NCBI RefSeq assembly: GCF_038024125.1
Contig: NZ_CP150662.1
Span: 2,776,501 to 2,840,500 of the forward strand
DNA: 64,000 bases
Direction: 5' to 3'
From: Polaribacter gangjinensis
GTDB lineage: Bacteria; Bacteroidota; Bacteroidia; Flavobacteriales; Flavobacteriaceae
A program made the position numbers and the translations under genes. Under the pieces are notes generated by a model. The model saw only the letters and a program-made list of their open reading frames with translations, was not told the origin of the DNA and searched no databases. Shown piece by piece: positions 1-7,166 of this stretch (positions are counted from its first letter, which is position 1; the number at the start of each line of letters is the position of its first letter).

Positions 1-93
1 AATGGCGAATTCAATATGATGATGGCAATGATGGTAAAAAAACCATTGACTACTTTTATTGAAACCTTGACAGAAAATATGGAAAAACTTTAA
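1..93 (+). CDS. C-terminal end of an upstream protein (possibly SRPBCC family)
   Basis: The window opens inside a reading frame that runs for 30 codons to a TAA at 91-93. The visible tail is methionine-rich and then reads KKPLTTFIETLTENMEKL, an amphipathic helix. In related flavobacteria the gene next to birA is often an SRPBCC (START-like) protein whose last element is a long C-terminal helix, so this is a plausible identity, but it is inference from position. Its stop codon overlaps the birA stop on the opposite strand by 4 bases, a convergent arrangement. Confidence 0.5.
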   Translation, partial: NGEFNMMMAMMVKKPLTTFIETLTENMEKL

Positions 94-821
94 GCAAAGG
101 AAATTTCCTTAATACCAAATTCTCTTTTAGTTTCATTTTCAAGTTCGATAATGATATTGCCTGTTTCGGAAATTCCTCTTATGATTCCTAAAAATAATTC
201 GTTTTCGGTGTTTTTAAACATCATTGCTTTGTGAATTTGATAGAGTACTTTTAGATAGTTATCTTCTAACATTTGGTACTTTTTCTCAGATAAAATCAGT
301 AACTGATTCTGTAATTCAAAACAAATATCTTTGAGTAAATTATCTAACTCAACATCTTTGTGCAAAAGGTTTTTCAAAGAAGTAACATTTTTTAAAGTTT
401 CTGAAAATCTTTCTTGATTTACATTGAGTCCAATTCCAATGATTGAATTTTGAATACTATTTTTTTGAATGGAATTTTCAATCAAAATGCCACATAATTT
501 CTTATTTCCTGACACAATGTCATTTGGCCATTTGATAGCCAAATTTGGAATATTTTTATTTTTTAGGACAGAAAAAATCGATAAACTTACTGCGTAATTC
601 AAATATTTTTTATTGCTAATATCCAGATTTAAATCACATAAATAAACACTAAAAGTGAGGTTTTTATTGGGTTCAGAAACCCATGAACTCTCTTGTTGTC
701 CTCTGCCATTTGTTTGATTTTCGGTAACCACAATTGTAAAGTTCTCTAGGATGGTGTTTTTAGACAAATCTTTTAGAAAAGTATTTGTAGAGTTAATGGC
801 ATTAAGTTTGATTAATTTCAA
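90..821 (-). CDS. birA: Biotin--[acetyl-CoA-carboxylase] ligase (BirA, ligase only)
   Basis: A 243-residue biotin protein ligase that makes biotinoyl-AMP and transfers biotin to the carboxyl-carrier protein. Visible family motifs are STN near residue 11, the biotinyl-adenylate loop GRGQQ at about 39-43, KWPND near residue 98 and GILIEN soon after. There is no N-terminal winged helix, so it is the monofunctional class without DNA-binding repressor activity. The start is TTG at 819-821: the frame has a stop three codons upstream and no nearby ATG, and the ligase motifs start immediately. It is divergent from rsfS. Confidence 0.93.
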   Translation of the reverse strand: MKLIKLNAINSTNTFLKDLSKNTILENFTIVVTENQTNGRGQQESSWVSEPNKNLTFSVYLCDLNLDISNKKYLNYAVSLSIFSVLKNKNIPNLAIKWPNDIVSGNKKLCGILIENSIQKNSIQNSIIGIGLNVNQERFSETLKNVTSLKNLLHKDVELDNLLKDICFELQNQLLILSEKKYQMLEDNYLKVLYQIHKAMMFKNTENELFLGIIRGISETGNIIIELENETKREFGIKEISFA

Positions 822-879
822 TCTGTTAAATTAAGTGTAAAGTAGTTCAATATTAAGCAAATTTGTCGCAAAAAAATAA

Positions 880-887
880 TAACTTTG
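880..887 (+). promoter_or_regulatory. -7 promoter box for the rsfS-ftsH operon
   Basis: TAACTTTG matches the Bacteroidota -7 consensus TAnnTTTG and lies 23 bases before the rsfS ATG. No well-spaced -33 TTG is visible; the nearest TTG is 14 bases upstream. The position argues that a longer rsfS frame from a TTG at 863 is not translated. Confidence 0.6.
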
Positions 888-910
888 CGCAAAATTTTAG
901 TAAAAAATTA

Positions 911-1288
911 ATGACAAAAAAACAAGTAAGCGCTGACGAATTAATCGCAGTAATTATCAAAGGAATTGATGATGTAAAAGGAGAAAATATTCAATTATTA
1001 GATCTTAGAGAAATTGAAAATACCGTATGTGATTATTTTATCATTTGTTCTGGAAACTCCAATACACAAGTAAATGCAATTTCTGGTTCAGTTCAAAAAG
1101 TTGTAAGTAAAGAAATAAAAGATAAACCTTGGCATGTTGAAGGTGAAACAAATGCAGAATGGGTTTTGATGGATTATGTAAATGTGGTAGTTCACATTTT
1201 TCAAAAGCATGTGAGAGACTTTTATGATATTGAAAGTTTGTGGGGTGATGCAAAAATTACCCAAATAAATCCGGTAAAATTTAATTGA
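911..1288 (+). CDS. rsfS: Ribosome silencing factor RsfS
   Basis: A 125-residue RsfS/Iojap-family protein. The family binds ribosomal protein L14 (uL14) and blocks 30S-50S joining when nutrients are low. The family core is clear: IKGIDDVKGENIQLLDLREI, then CDYFIICSGNSNTQVNAI and KPWHVEG, with WVLMDYVNVVVHIF and FYDIESLWGDA at the end. ATG at 911 is preferred over an in-frame TTG at 863 because the extension crosses the -7 box and adds low-complexity N/K residues. It is the first gene of a seven-gene operon and is 11 bases from ftsH. Confidence 0.95.
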   Translation: MTKKQVSADELIAVIIKGIDDVKGENIQLLDLREIENTVCDYFIICSGNSNTQVNAISGSVQKVVSKEIKDKPWHVEGETNAEWVLMDYVNVVVHIFQKHVRDFYDIESLWGDAKITQINPVKFN

Positions 1289-1299
1289 TTTTGATATAA

Positions 1300-3273
1300 A
1301 TGAGCGATTCAAATAAAGAAAATAAAAATAATACGCCTAAATTTAAATTTAGTTCTTATTGGTTATATGGTGCAGTAATTATTGCAATTATTGCTATTCA
1401 GTTTTTTAATAGTGGTGATTTGGCTTCACATACCATTTCAAAAAACAAGTTTGAAGTTTTCTTAAAAGACAATGATATCAAAGAGGTTTTTATCATCAAT
1501 AAAGATATTGCTCAAATTTATTTAACTCAAGAAGCTTTAAAGAAAGAAGTTCATCAAAAAGCCACATCTTCTCCCTTTTACAGACCAGGATCACCTGTTT
1601 ATGAATATAATTTTGGGGATTTAAAAAACTTTGAAGATAGCATTTCTAAAGCAAAAGAAGAAAACAGCAATCTGATAATTGATATCAGAAATAAAGAAAA
1701 AACAAGCATTTTAGATATGATAATTGGGTTTTTACCATTCATCATTTTAATCGCTGTTTGGTTGTTTTTTATGAGAAGAATGTCAGGCGCAGGTGGTGGT
1801 GCAGGAGGTGGTGGACAAATTTTTAGCATTGGAAAATCCAAAGCAAAACTATTTGATAAAGACACTAAAGTAAAAACAACATTCGAAAACGTAGCTGGTC
1901 TAGAAGGCGCAAAAGAAGAAGTGCAAGAAATTGTAGATTTCTTAAAAAGTCCAGAAAAATATACATCTTTGGGAGGGAAAATTCCGAAAGGAGCATTGCT
2001 AGTTGGACCTCCAGGAACAGGAAAAACATTACTTGCAAAAGCAGTTGCTGGTGAAGCTGGCGTACCATTTTTCTCTTTATCAGGTTCTGATTTTGTGGAA
2101 ATGTTTGTTGGAGTAGGAGCCTCAAGAGTTCGTGATTTGTTTAAACAAGCAGCACAAAAATCACCTTCAATCATTTTTATTGATGAGATTGATGCGATTG
2201 GTAGAGCTCGTGGAAAAAACAGCATGACTGGTGGAAATGATGAACGCGAAAATACCTTGAACCAGTTGTTGACTGAGATGGATGGTTTTGGAACAGATAC
2301 AAACGTAATTGTATTGGCTGCAACAAACAGAGCTGATGTTTTAGACAAAGCCTTAATGCGTGCAGGTCGTTTTGATCGTCAAATTTATGTTGATTTACCA
2401 GATATTCGTGAGAGAAATGAAATTTTTAATGTACATATCAAAACGTTAAAATTAGCGAATGATGTAAATATCGATTTTCTAGCGCAACAAACTCCAGGTT
2501 TTTCAGGTGCTGATATTGCAAATATGTGTAATGAAGCTGCTCTAATTGCTGCAAGAACAGGAAAAAAAGCCATTCATCAACAAGATTTTTTAGATGCAGT
2601 TGATAGAATTGTAGGTGGTTTAGAAAAGAAAAATAAAATGATTACGCCTAGAGAAAAGAAAGTTATTGCTTTTCATGAAGCTGGTCACGCAACAATTAGT
2701 TGGATGTTAGAGCATGCAGCGCCTTTGGTAAAAGTAACTATTGTTCCAAGAGGCCAATCTTTAGGAGCAGCTTGGTATTTGCCAGCAGAAAGAATGATTG
2801 TTCAAACTGAACAAATGTTAGATGAAATGTGTGCAACCTTAGGAGGAAGAGCTGCAGAAAAAATCATTTTTGATAAGATTTCAACAGGTGCATTGAGTGA
2901 CTTAGAAAAAGTTACCAAACAAGCCAGAGCGATGGTAACAGTATACGGATTGAATGATGAAATAGGAAACATCACCTACTATGATTCTTCTGGTAATGAT
3001 GCATTTGTAAAACCTTACAGCGAAGAAACTGGGAAAAAAATTGATACTGAAATTTCTAAGATGATTGAAACTCAATATCAAAGAGCTTTAAAAATTTTAA
3101 CGGATAATAAAGAAAAATTAACGACCTTAGCAGAATTGTTATTAGAAAAAGAAGTTATTTTTAAGGATGATTTACTAAAAATCTTTGGTGAAAGGCCTTT
3201 CGAATTTGAAGAGTCAATTGTAGAAAAAAAGGTTGTAGAGATTCCAAGTGTTGAAGAAATCACAGAAGAATAA
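1300..3273 (+). CDS. ftsH: ATP-dependent zinc metalloprotease FtsH
   Basis: A 657-residue inner-membrane AAA+ protease that degrades misassembled membrane proteins and regulatory substrates, including lipid A enzymes in other bacteria. Two membrane segments are at about residues 21-36 and 137-158, with the FtsH extracytoplasmic domain between. The AAA module has Walker A GPPGTGKT at 236-243, Walker B IIFIDEID at about 291 and the second-region-of-homology stretch ending RAGRFDRQI. The protease zinc site HEAGH is at 459-463. Length is typical. A Gly-rich linker (GAGGGAGGGG) follows TM2. Co-transcription with cdsA and psd places it beside phospholipid synthesis. Confidence 0.98.
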   Translation: MSDSNKENKNNTPKFKFSSYWLYGAVIIAIIAIQFFNSGDLASHTISKNKFEVFLKDNDIKEVFIINKDIAQIYLTQEALKKEVHQKATSSPFYRPGSPVYEYNFGDLKNFEDSISKAKEENSNLIIDIRNKEKTSILDMIIGFLPFIILIAVWLFFMRRMSGAGGGAGGGGQIFSIGKSKAKLFDKDTKVKTTFENVAGLEGAKEEVQEIVDFLKSPEKYTSLGGKIPKGALLVGPPGTGKTLLAKAVAGEAGVPFFSLSGSDFVEMFVGVGASRVRDLFKQAAQKSPSIIFIDEIDAIGRARGKNSMTGGNDERENTLNQLLTEMDGFGTDTNVIVLAATNRADVLDKALMRAGRFDRQIYVDLPDIRERNEIFNVHIKTLKLANDVNIDFLAQQTPGFSGADIANMCNEAALIAARTGKKAIHQQDFLDAVDRIVGGLEKKNKMITPREKKVIAFHEAGHATISWMLEHAAPLVKVTIVPRGQSLGAAWYLPAERMIVQTEQMLDEMCATLGGRAAEKIIFDKISTGALSDLEKVTKQARAMVTVYGLNDEIGNITYYDSSGNDAFVKPYSEETGKKIDTEISKMIETQYQRALKILTDNKEKLTTLAELLLEKEVIFKDDLLKIFGERPFEFEESIVEKKVVEIPSVEEITEE

Positions 3274-3282
3274 TTTTTTATA

Positions 3283-3867
3283 ATGAATTTTTTAAAGAAA
3301 CTTTTTAACCTTTCAAGTCAAGAAGAGCCTGTTGTTGAAAAACAACCTGTAAATTTGTCTATGGACGATTTGTTTGTCCATAATTTTTTAAAAAAAGGTG
3401 GAAAGTTTTTGTATTGTGTTAAAAATTCAGAGGTTATTGAAAATTTAAAAAAAGTACTTTCTGAAAATAATTGGAATGAATTATTTCTACTCAATAAAAA
3501 TTTAGCAACATTTTTTGATAAAAATGAAGTTACAATAGCTTCAAAATATACTCAAGAAACCCCCGTTTTTTCTACTTGCGAACATTTAATTGCAGACAAT
3601 GGTGATATTTTATTTTCATCAGACCAAATAGGTAGTACAAGGCTTTCTGATTATCCAAAAAACTTTATCATCTATGCAACTACAAGTCAAATTGTAAAAA
3701 ATTCAGGACAAGGTTTGACAGGGATAAAAATGAATCATAAACACATATTACCTACCAATATTTCTGCTATAAAAAATTATGAAGTCAATAAATCTGACGA
3801 TAATTTTTTAAATTACGGCAACAATAATTCAAAAAACTTATATTTGCTGCTTTTAGAAGATTTGTGA
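3283..3867 (+). CDS. LUD-domain protein (LutC-like)
   Basis: A 194-residue protein of the LUD family, the domain of LutB/LutC lactate-utilisation proteins. The C-terminal half shows the pattern TCEHLIADNGDILFSS, then STRLSDYPKNFIIYAT and the end block with NLYLLLLEDL, as in flavobacterial LUD proteins. There is no neighbouring lutA or lutB, and it sits between ftsH and cdsA with gaps of 9 and 1 bases, so lactate oxidation is unlikely to be its main job here. The true role of this stand-alone form is unknown. No signal peptide or membrane helix is visible. Confidence 0.8.
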   Translation: MNFLKKLFNLSSQEEPVVEKQPVNLSMDDLFVHNFLKKGGKFLYCVKNSEVIENLKKVLSENNWNELFLLNKNLATFFDKNEVTIASKYTQETPVFSTCEHLIADNGDILFSSDQIGSTRLSDYPKNFIIYATTSQIVKNSGQGLTGIKMNHKHILPTNISAIKNYEVNKSDDNFLNYGNNNSKNLYLLLLEDL

Positions 3868-3868
3868 T

Positions 3869-4663
3869 ATGAGTAACCTTTTTAGAAGGAGTTTTTCGGG
3901 AATTGTTTACGTGTTGTTATTCCTTTTTTCAATTTTGTTTTCTCAAGAATCATACTTGGTTTTAATTATCTGTTTTGGATTGTTGTGTTTATGGGAATTT
4001 GGAAAAATGATTCAACTCAAATCAATAGCCCCATATATCTTTTTTGGAGTAACTATTTTTTTAATGTTTATCAGGCAAAAAAGCTTCGCAACTACAGGAA
4101 TACTTTTCATCACATTAGCATCTTCTTTGTTTTTTTCGTATCAACTTTTTACAAAAAAACCTATCATTTATAACACTGAACGAATCAAATTAGGAATTAC
4201 AATTCGATATATTATTTTTTCCTTTTGTTTTTTAGTTTTATTGCCATTTTCAGACGGAATATTTCATCCGTATTTAATGATTAGTATCTTATCAATCATT
4301 TGGATCAATGATTCATTTGCATTTTTGGTTGGTAAAAATTTTGGAAAAAGAAAATTATTCCCCTCAGTTTCTCCTAATAAAACAGTAGAAGGATTTATTG
4401 GAGGTATGGTTTTTTCTTTGTTAGCAGCTTTAGTAATTAGTAAGGTTTATCCACATTTTTCATTATTTCATTGGATGATGATAGCGCTAATTGTATCAAA
4501 TTTAGGAACTATTGGAGATTTGGTTGTTTCAAAATTTAAAAGACAAGCCAATTTAAAAGACAGTGGTAATTTAATGCCAGGACATGGAGGGATTTTAGAC
4601 AGACTTGATAGTTTGCTGTTTGCTTCACCATTCGTATATTTGTATATAAATTTTATAATATAA
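3869..4663 (+). CDS. cdsA: Phosphatidate cytidylyltransferase
   Basis: A 264-residue polytopic inner-membrane enzyme that makes CDP-diacylglycerol from phosphatidate and CTP, the branch point to phosphatidylethanolamine and other phospholipids. The CDS family signature is intact near the C-terminus: SKFKRQANLKDSGNLMPGHG followed by GILDRLD. About seven hydrophobic segments precede and follow it. It starts one base after the LUD stop and ends one base before psd, whose product acts later in the same pathway. Confidence 0.95.
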   Translation: MSNLFRRSFSGIVYVLLFLFSILFSQESYLVLIICFGLLCLWEFGKMIQLKSIAPYIFFGVTIFLMFIRQKSFATTGILFITLASSLFFSYQLFTKKPIIYNTERIKLGITIRYIIFSFCFLVLLPFSDGIFHPYLMISILSIIWINDSFAFLVGKNFGKRKLFPSVSPNKTVEGFIGGMVFSLLAALVISKVYPHFSLFHWMMIALIVSNLGTIGDLVVSKFKRQANLKDSGNLMPGHGGILDRLDSLLFASPFVYLYINFII

Positions 4664-4664
4664 A

Positions 4665-5321
4665 ATGATTCGATTTCATAAAGAAGGTTACAAAATAATT
4701 TCAATTACATTTATTATTGCAATTGCAATTATTTTAGGAGCAGAAAAAATTTTTCATACTACTTTGGCAATCAAAATTACGCAAGTTTTAACACTTGGCT
4801 TTGTAGTTTTAATTTTGCAGTTTTTTAGAAATCCGAATAGAAAAACTACTTTAAATGATGCACATATTATTGCTCCTGTTGACGGAAAAGTAGTAGTGAT
4901 TGAAGAAGTTGAAGAACCTGAATTTTTTAAAGATAAAAGAATTCAAGTTTCTATTTTTATGTCACCAATCAATGTTCATGTAACAAGATATGCTATGAGT
5001 GGAACAATTGCATATAGCAAATATCATCCTGGAAAATATTTGGTAGCTTGGCATCCAAAAGCATCTACTGAAAATGAACGCACAACTGTTGTAATACAAA
5101 ATGAAACTTTTGGAAACATTTTATACAGACAAATTGCTGGTGCATTAGCGAAAAGAATTGTTAACTACGCTAAAGAAGGAGAAATGGTAACTCAAGGAAC
5201 TGATGCTGGGTTTATTAAATTCGGTTCAAGAGTTGATTTATTTTTGCCAATTGGTACAAAGATACATGTAAAATTAGGAGATAAAGTAAAAGGAGGTGTC
5301 CAAGTCATTGCCGAAAAATAA
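4665..5321 (+). CDS. psd: Phosphatidylserine decarboxylase family protein
   Basis: A 218-residue short-form (archaeal-type) phosphatidylserine decarboxylase proenzyme, which makes phosphatidylethanolamine. Two hydrophobic segments at about residues 9-45 are followed by the catalytic domain: HIIAPVDGKVV, MSPINVHVTR, and the autocleavage Gly-Ser in IKFGSRVDLFLP near residue 186, where the serine becomes the pyruvoyl group. It follows cdsA by one base. The 3' end overlaps the acyl-CoA-binding gene. No pssA is in the window. Confidence 0.93.
   Translation: MIRFHKEGYKIISITFIIAIAIILGAEKIFHTTLAIKITQVLTLGFVVLILQFFRNPNRKTTLNDAHIIAPVDGKVVVIEEVEEPEFFKDKRIQVSIFMSPINVHVTRYAMSGTIAYSKYHPGKYLVAWHPKASTENERTTVVIQNETFGNILYRQIAGALAKRIVNYAKEGEMVTQGTDAGFIKFGSRVDLFLPIGTKIHVKLGDKVKGGVQVIAEK
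5291..5296 (+). promoter_or_regulatory. Shine-Dalgarno-like AGGAGG inside the psd 3' end
   Basis: A perfect AGGAGG lies 11 bases before the TTG at 5308. Strong SD sequences are unusual in Bacteroidota, so this one may mark translational coupling of the acyl-CoA-binding gene to psd. Part of the signal could be coincidental, because it also encodes psd codons. Confidence 0.4.
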
Positions 5322-5598
5322 TACTGAAAAAGATTTAGATACTTTATATCAAGAGGCTTTTGATAAAATATCTAAATTAAAAAAAGGAGTCGCTCCTGAT
5401 GTGATGTTGCGTTTTTATGCCTACTACAAACAAGCCAACTATGGTAATAATTTTACGTTCAACAGTGGATCAAATTTAATTAGTGGTTTTAAATTTAACG
5501 CTTGGATGCAATTGAACGGAATGTCTTCAGAGGATGCAAAAAGAGAATATATTGCATTGGCAAACACCATATTAACAGATAAAAATCAAACGAAATGA
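5308..5598 (+). CDS. Acyl-CoA-binding protein
   Basis: A 96-residue acyl-CoA-binding protein, a small four-helix carrier of long-chain acyl-CoA. Family residues are visible: DLDTLYQEAFDKI, the ligand-site motif MLRFYAYYKQANYG, and KFNAWMQLNGMSSEDAKREY. The start is uncertain. TTG at 5308 is chosen because it gives a normal N-terminus and lies downstream of AGGAGG; a GTG at 5296 overlaps that AGGAGG. The gene overlaps psd by 14 bases and its stop overlaps the next ATG (ATGA). Bacterial ACBPs are sporadic, and placement in a phospholipid operon fits an acyl-donor role. Confidence 0.88.
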   Translation: MPKNNTEKDLDTLYQEAFDKISKLKKGVAPDVMLRFYAYYKQANYGNNFTFNSGSNLISGFKFNAWMQLNGMSSEDAKREYIALANTILTDKNQTK

Positions 5599-6218
5599 AA
5601 AAAATCATCGCTACTATTTTTTTAGGAATTTTAATTATTTCAACTGCAATTTCTTGTAAATCAGAGTCAAAGAAAGATTCTTCAGATGATTCTGAAAAAA
5701 TTGCTGCACCATTTGCAATAAAATACGCAAAAAATGAAATAAATTTTACCGCTTATAAAACAACCGAAAAAATACCAGTTGGAGGTCAATTTTCTAAGGT
5801 TGATATTGTTTCAGGTGGAACTGGAAATAGTGTAAAAGAGGCAGTTCATAATACACAGTTTTCAATTCCGGTTAGTAGTTTGCTAACTAAAGATTCAAGC
5901 AGAGATTATAAAATTAAAAAATTCTTTTTTGGAGTAATGAATAATACTGAGTTACTTTCAGGAAAACTAATAATTTCCGACGATAGCAATGGAATTGCAA
6001 AAATTACAATGAATGGAGAAACACAAGACGTACCTTTTACGTATACCATCGTTGATAAAACCTTCAATATGCAAGCATCCATTGATATTAATAATTGGAA
6101 TGCATCTGCTGCATTAGCATCTTTGAATAAAGTTTGCGAAGATTTACACAAAGGTTCTGATGGAGTTTCTGTAACTTGGAGTGAAGTTGCACTGAATATT
6201 ACTTCAACTTTCAATTAA
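5595..6218 (+). CDS. YceI-family lipoprotein
   Basis: A 207-residue exported protein with an N-terminal signal ending in the lipobox TAIS|C, so it is expected to be a lipoprotein. The rest matches the YceI-like lipocalin fold, which binds polyisoprenoids or amphiphiles: FAIKYAKNEINFTAYKTTEKIPVGGQF near the start and VSVTWSEVALNITSTFN at the end. It is translationally coupled (ATGA) to the acyl-CoA-binding gene and is the last gene of the operon, ending just before the convergent NAD-epimerase gene. A lipid or isoprenoid ligand is an inference from fold and context. Confidence 0.85.
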   Translation: MKKIIATIFLGILIISTAISCKSESKKDSSDDSEKIAAPFAIKYAKNEINFTAYKTTEKIPVGGQFSKVDIVSGGTGNSVKEAVHNTQFSIPVSSLLTKDSSRDYKIKKFFFGVMNNTELLSGKLIISDDSNGIAKITMNGETQDVPFTYTIVDKTFNMQASIDINNWNASAALASLNKVCEDLHKGSDGVSVTWSEVALNITSTFN

Positions 6219-6227
6219 AATAAGAAT

Positions 6228-7103
6228 TTATAAACTTTTTAACGCTTTTTCAAGTGTATCAAATCGAAAAGAAAAACCAGTCTTTTCGATTTTTTTTGCA
6301 GAAATTCTACTTCCTTCCAATAAGATTATTGCCATTTCACCAAACATTATTTTCAAAACAAAACTAGGAACAGGAAAATCAACAAAAGGTTTTTGGACAC
6401 TTTTTGCCAACTCTTTTGAAAATGAATAACTAGTTTGATGTTCAGGGGCAACAGCATTGTAAATTCCAGTTAAATTATTTTCAATAGCTTTCAGATACAT
6501 TTCGCACAAATCGTCAATATGAATCCAAGGTAAATTTTGTTTTCCTGAACCTAAAGGAGTAATTATAGGAGTTTTCATTTTTTCTAAAGCACCACCATTT
6601 GAAGATAAAACAACACCAGTTCTTAAAATAGTTACAGGAATTTGCTCTTTTGCAAATTGCATTGCAGCTGCTTCCCATTTTATACAGATTTCTGCTAAAA
6701 AATCATTGCCAGCTATAGCAGTTTCTTCAAAAACGACTTCCGAAGTTACAGCACCATAATAGCCAATTCCTGATGCAGAAATAAAACCTTTCAAAGGAAT
6801 TTTACGTTTTTTTACATAGTTAAAAAGAAGATTTGCAGAATGCACTCTACTATCAATCAATTCTTTTTTTCGTTTATTTGACCAACGTTCGTCAGCAATT
6901 CCAGCACCAGCCAAATGAATGATAAAATCAATATTTTCAAAGGCTTTCTCATCAATAGTGTTTTTTGCAATATCCCATTTAAACTCGTTTTTTTCAGAGG
7001 GTTTTCTGCTTAAAATTGCTACTTCATGATTTCTCTCTATCAATAATTGGGTAAGTTTGTTTCCTATCAAACCTGTACCACCAGTAATTAAAATTTTTGC
7101 CAT
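6228..7103 (-). CDS. TIGR01777-family NAD-dependent epimerase (SDR39U1-like)
   Basis: A 291-residue atypical short-chain dehydrogenase. The Rossmann glycine motif GGTGLIG is at about residues 7-13, the SASGIGYYG block carries the catalytic Ser/Tyr region, and the C-terminal DUF1731-type segment FGEMAIILLEGSRISAKKIE is present. The substrate is unknown for the family. The start at 7103 (MAKILITGG) is preferred to an ATG at 7127, because the extra eight residues run into the terminator hairpin of the neighbouring gene. Confidence 0.9.
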   Translation of the reverse strand: MAKILITGGTGLIGNKLTQLLIERNHEVAILSRKPSEKNEFKWDIAKNTIDEKAFENIDFIIHLAGAGIADERWSNKRKKELIDSRVHSANLLFNYVKKRKIPLKGFISASGIGYYGAVTSEVVFEETAIAGNDFLAEICIKWEAAAMQFAKEQIPVTILRTGVVLSSNGGALEKMKTPIITPLGSGKQNLPWIHIDDLCEMYLKAIENNLTGIYNAVAPEHQTSYSFSKELAKSVQKPFVDFPVPSFVLKIMFGEMAIILLEGSRISAKKIEKTGFSFRFDTLEKALKSL

Positions 7104-7113
7104 ATTGTAAAGA

Positions 7114-7145
7114 TAAAAAAACCGCAATCGAAAAGATTGCGGTTT
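7114..7145 (-). terminator. Rho-independent terminator of the metalloprotease gene
   Basis: An 11-bp perfect stem, AAACCGCAATC (7119-7129) with GATTGCGGTTT (7135-7145), followed on the minus strand by a T run. It lies 22 bases after the stop of the metalloprotease at 7167. Confidence 0.85.
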
Positions 7146-7166
7146 GAATAATAAATAATTATTAAA

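Noticed and set aside
863..910. Longer rsfS frame from TTG at 863
   Set aside because: The extension covers a TAnnTTTG promoter box and adds low-complexity Asn/Lys residues absent from the family.
1599..2348. Long minus-strand frame inside ftsH
   Set aside because: Shadow of the well-supported ftsH coding frame; no family match and no promoter or start signal.
7104..7127. Upstream ATG (7127) for the TIGR01777 epimerase gene
   Set aside because: The eight extra residues overlap the hairpin of the adjacent terminator; the MAKILITGG start at 7103 fits the Rossmann fold.
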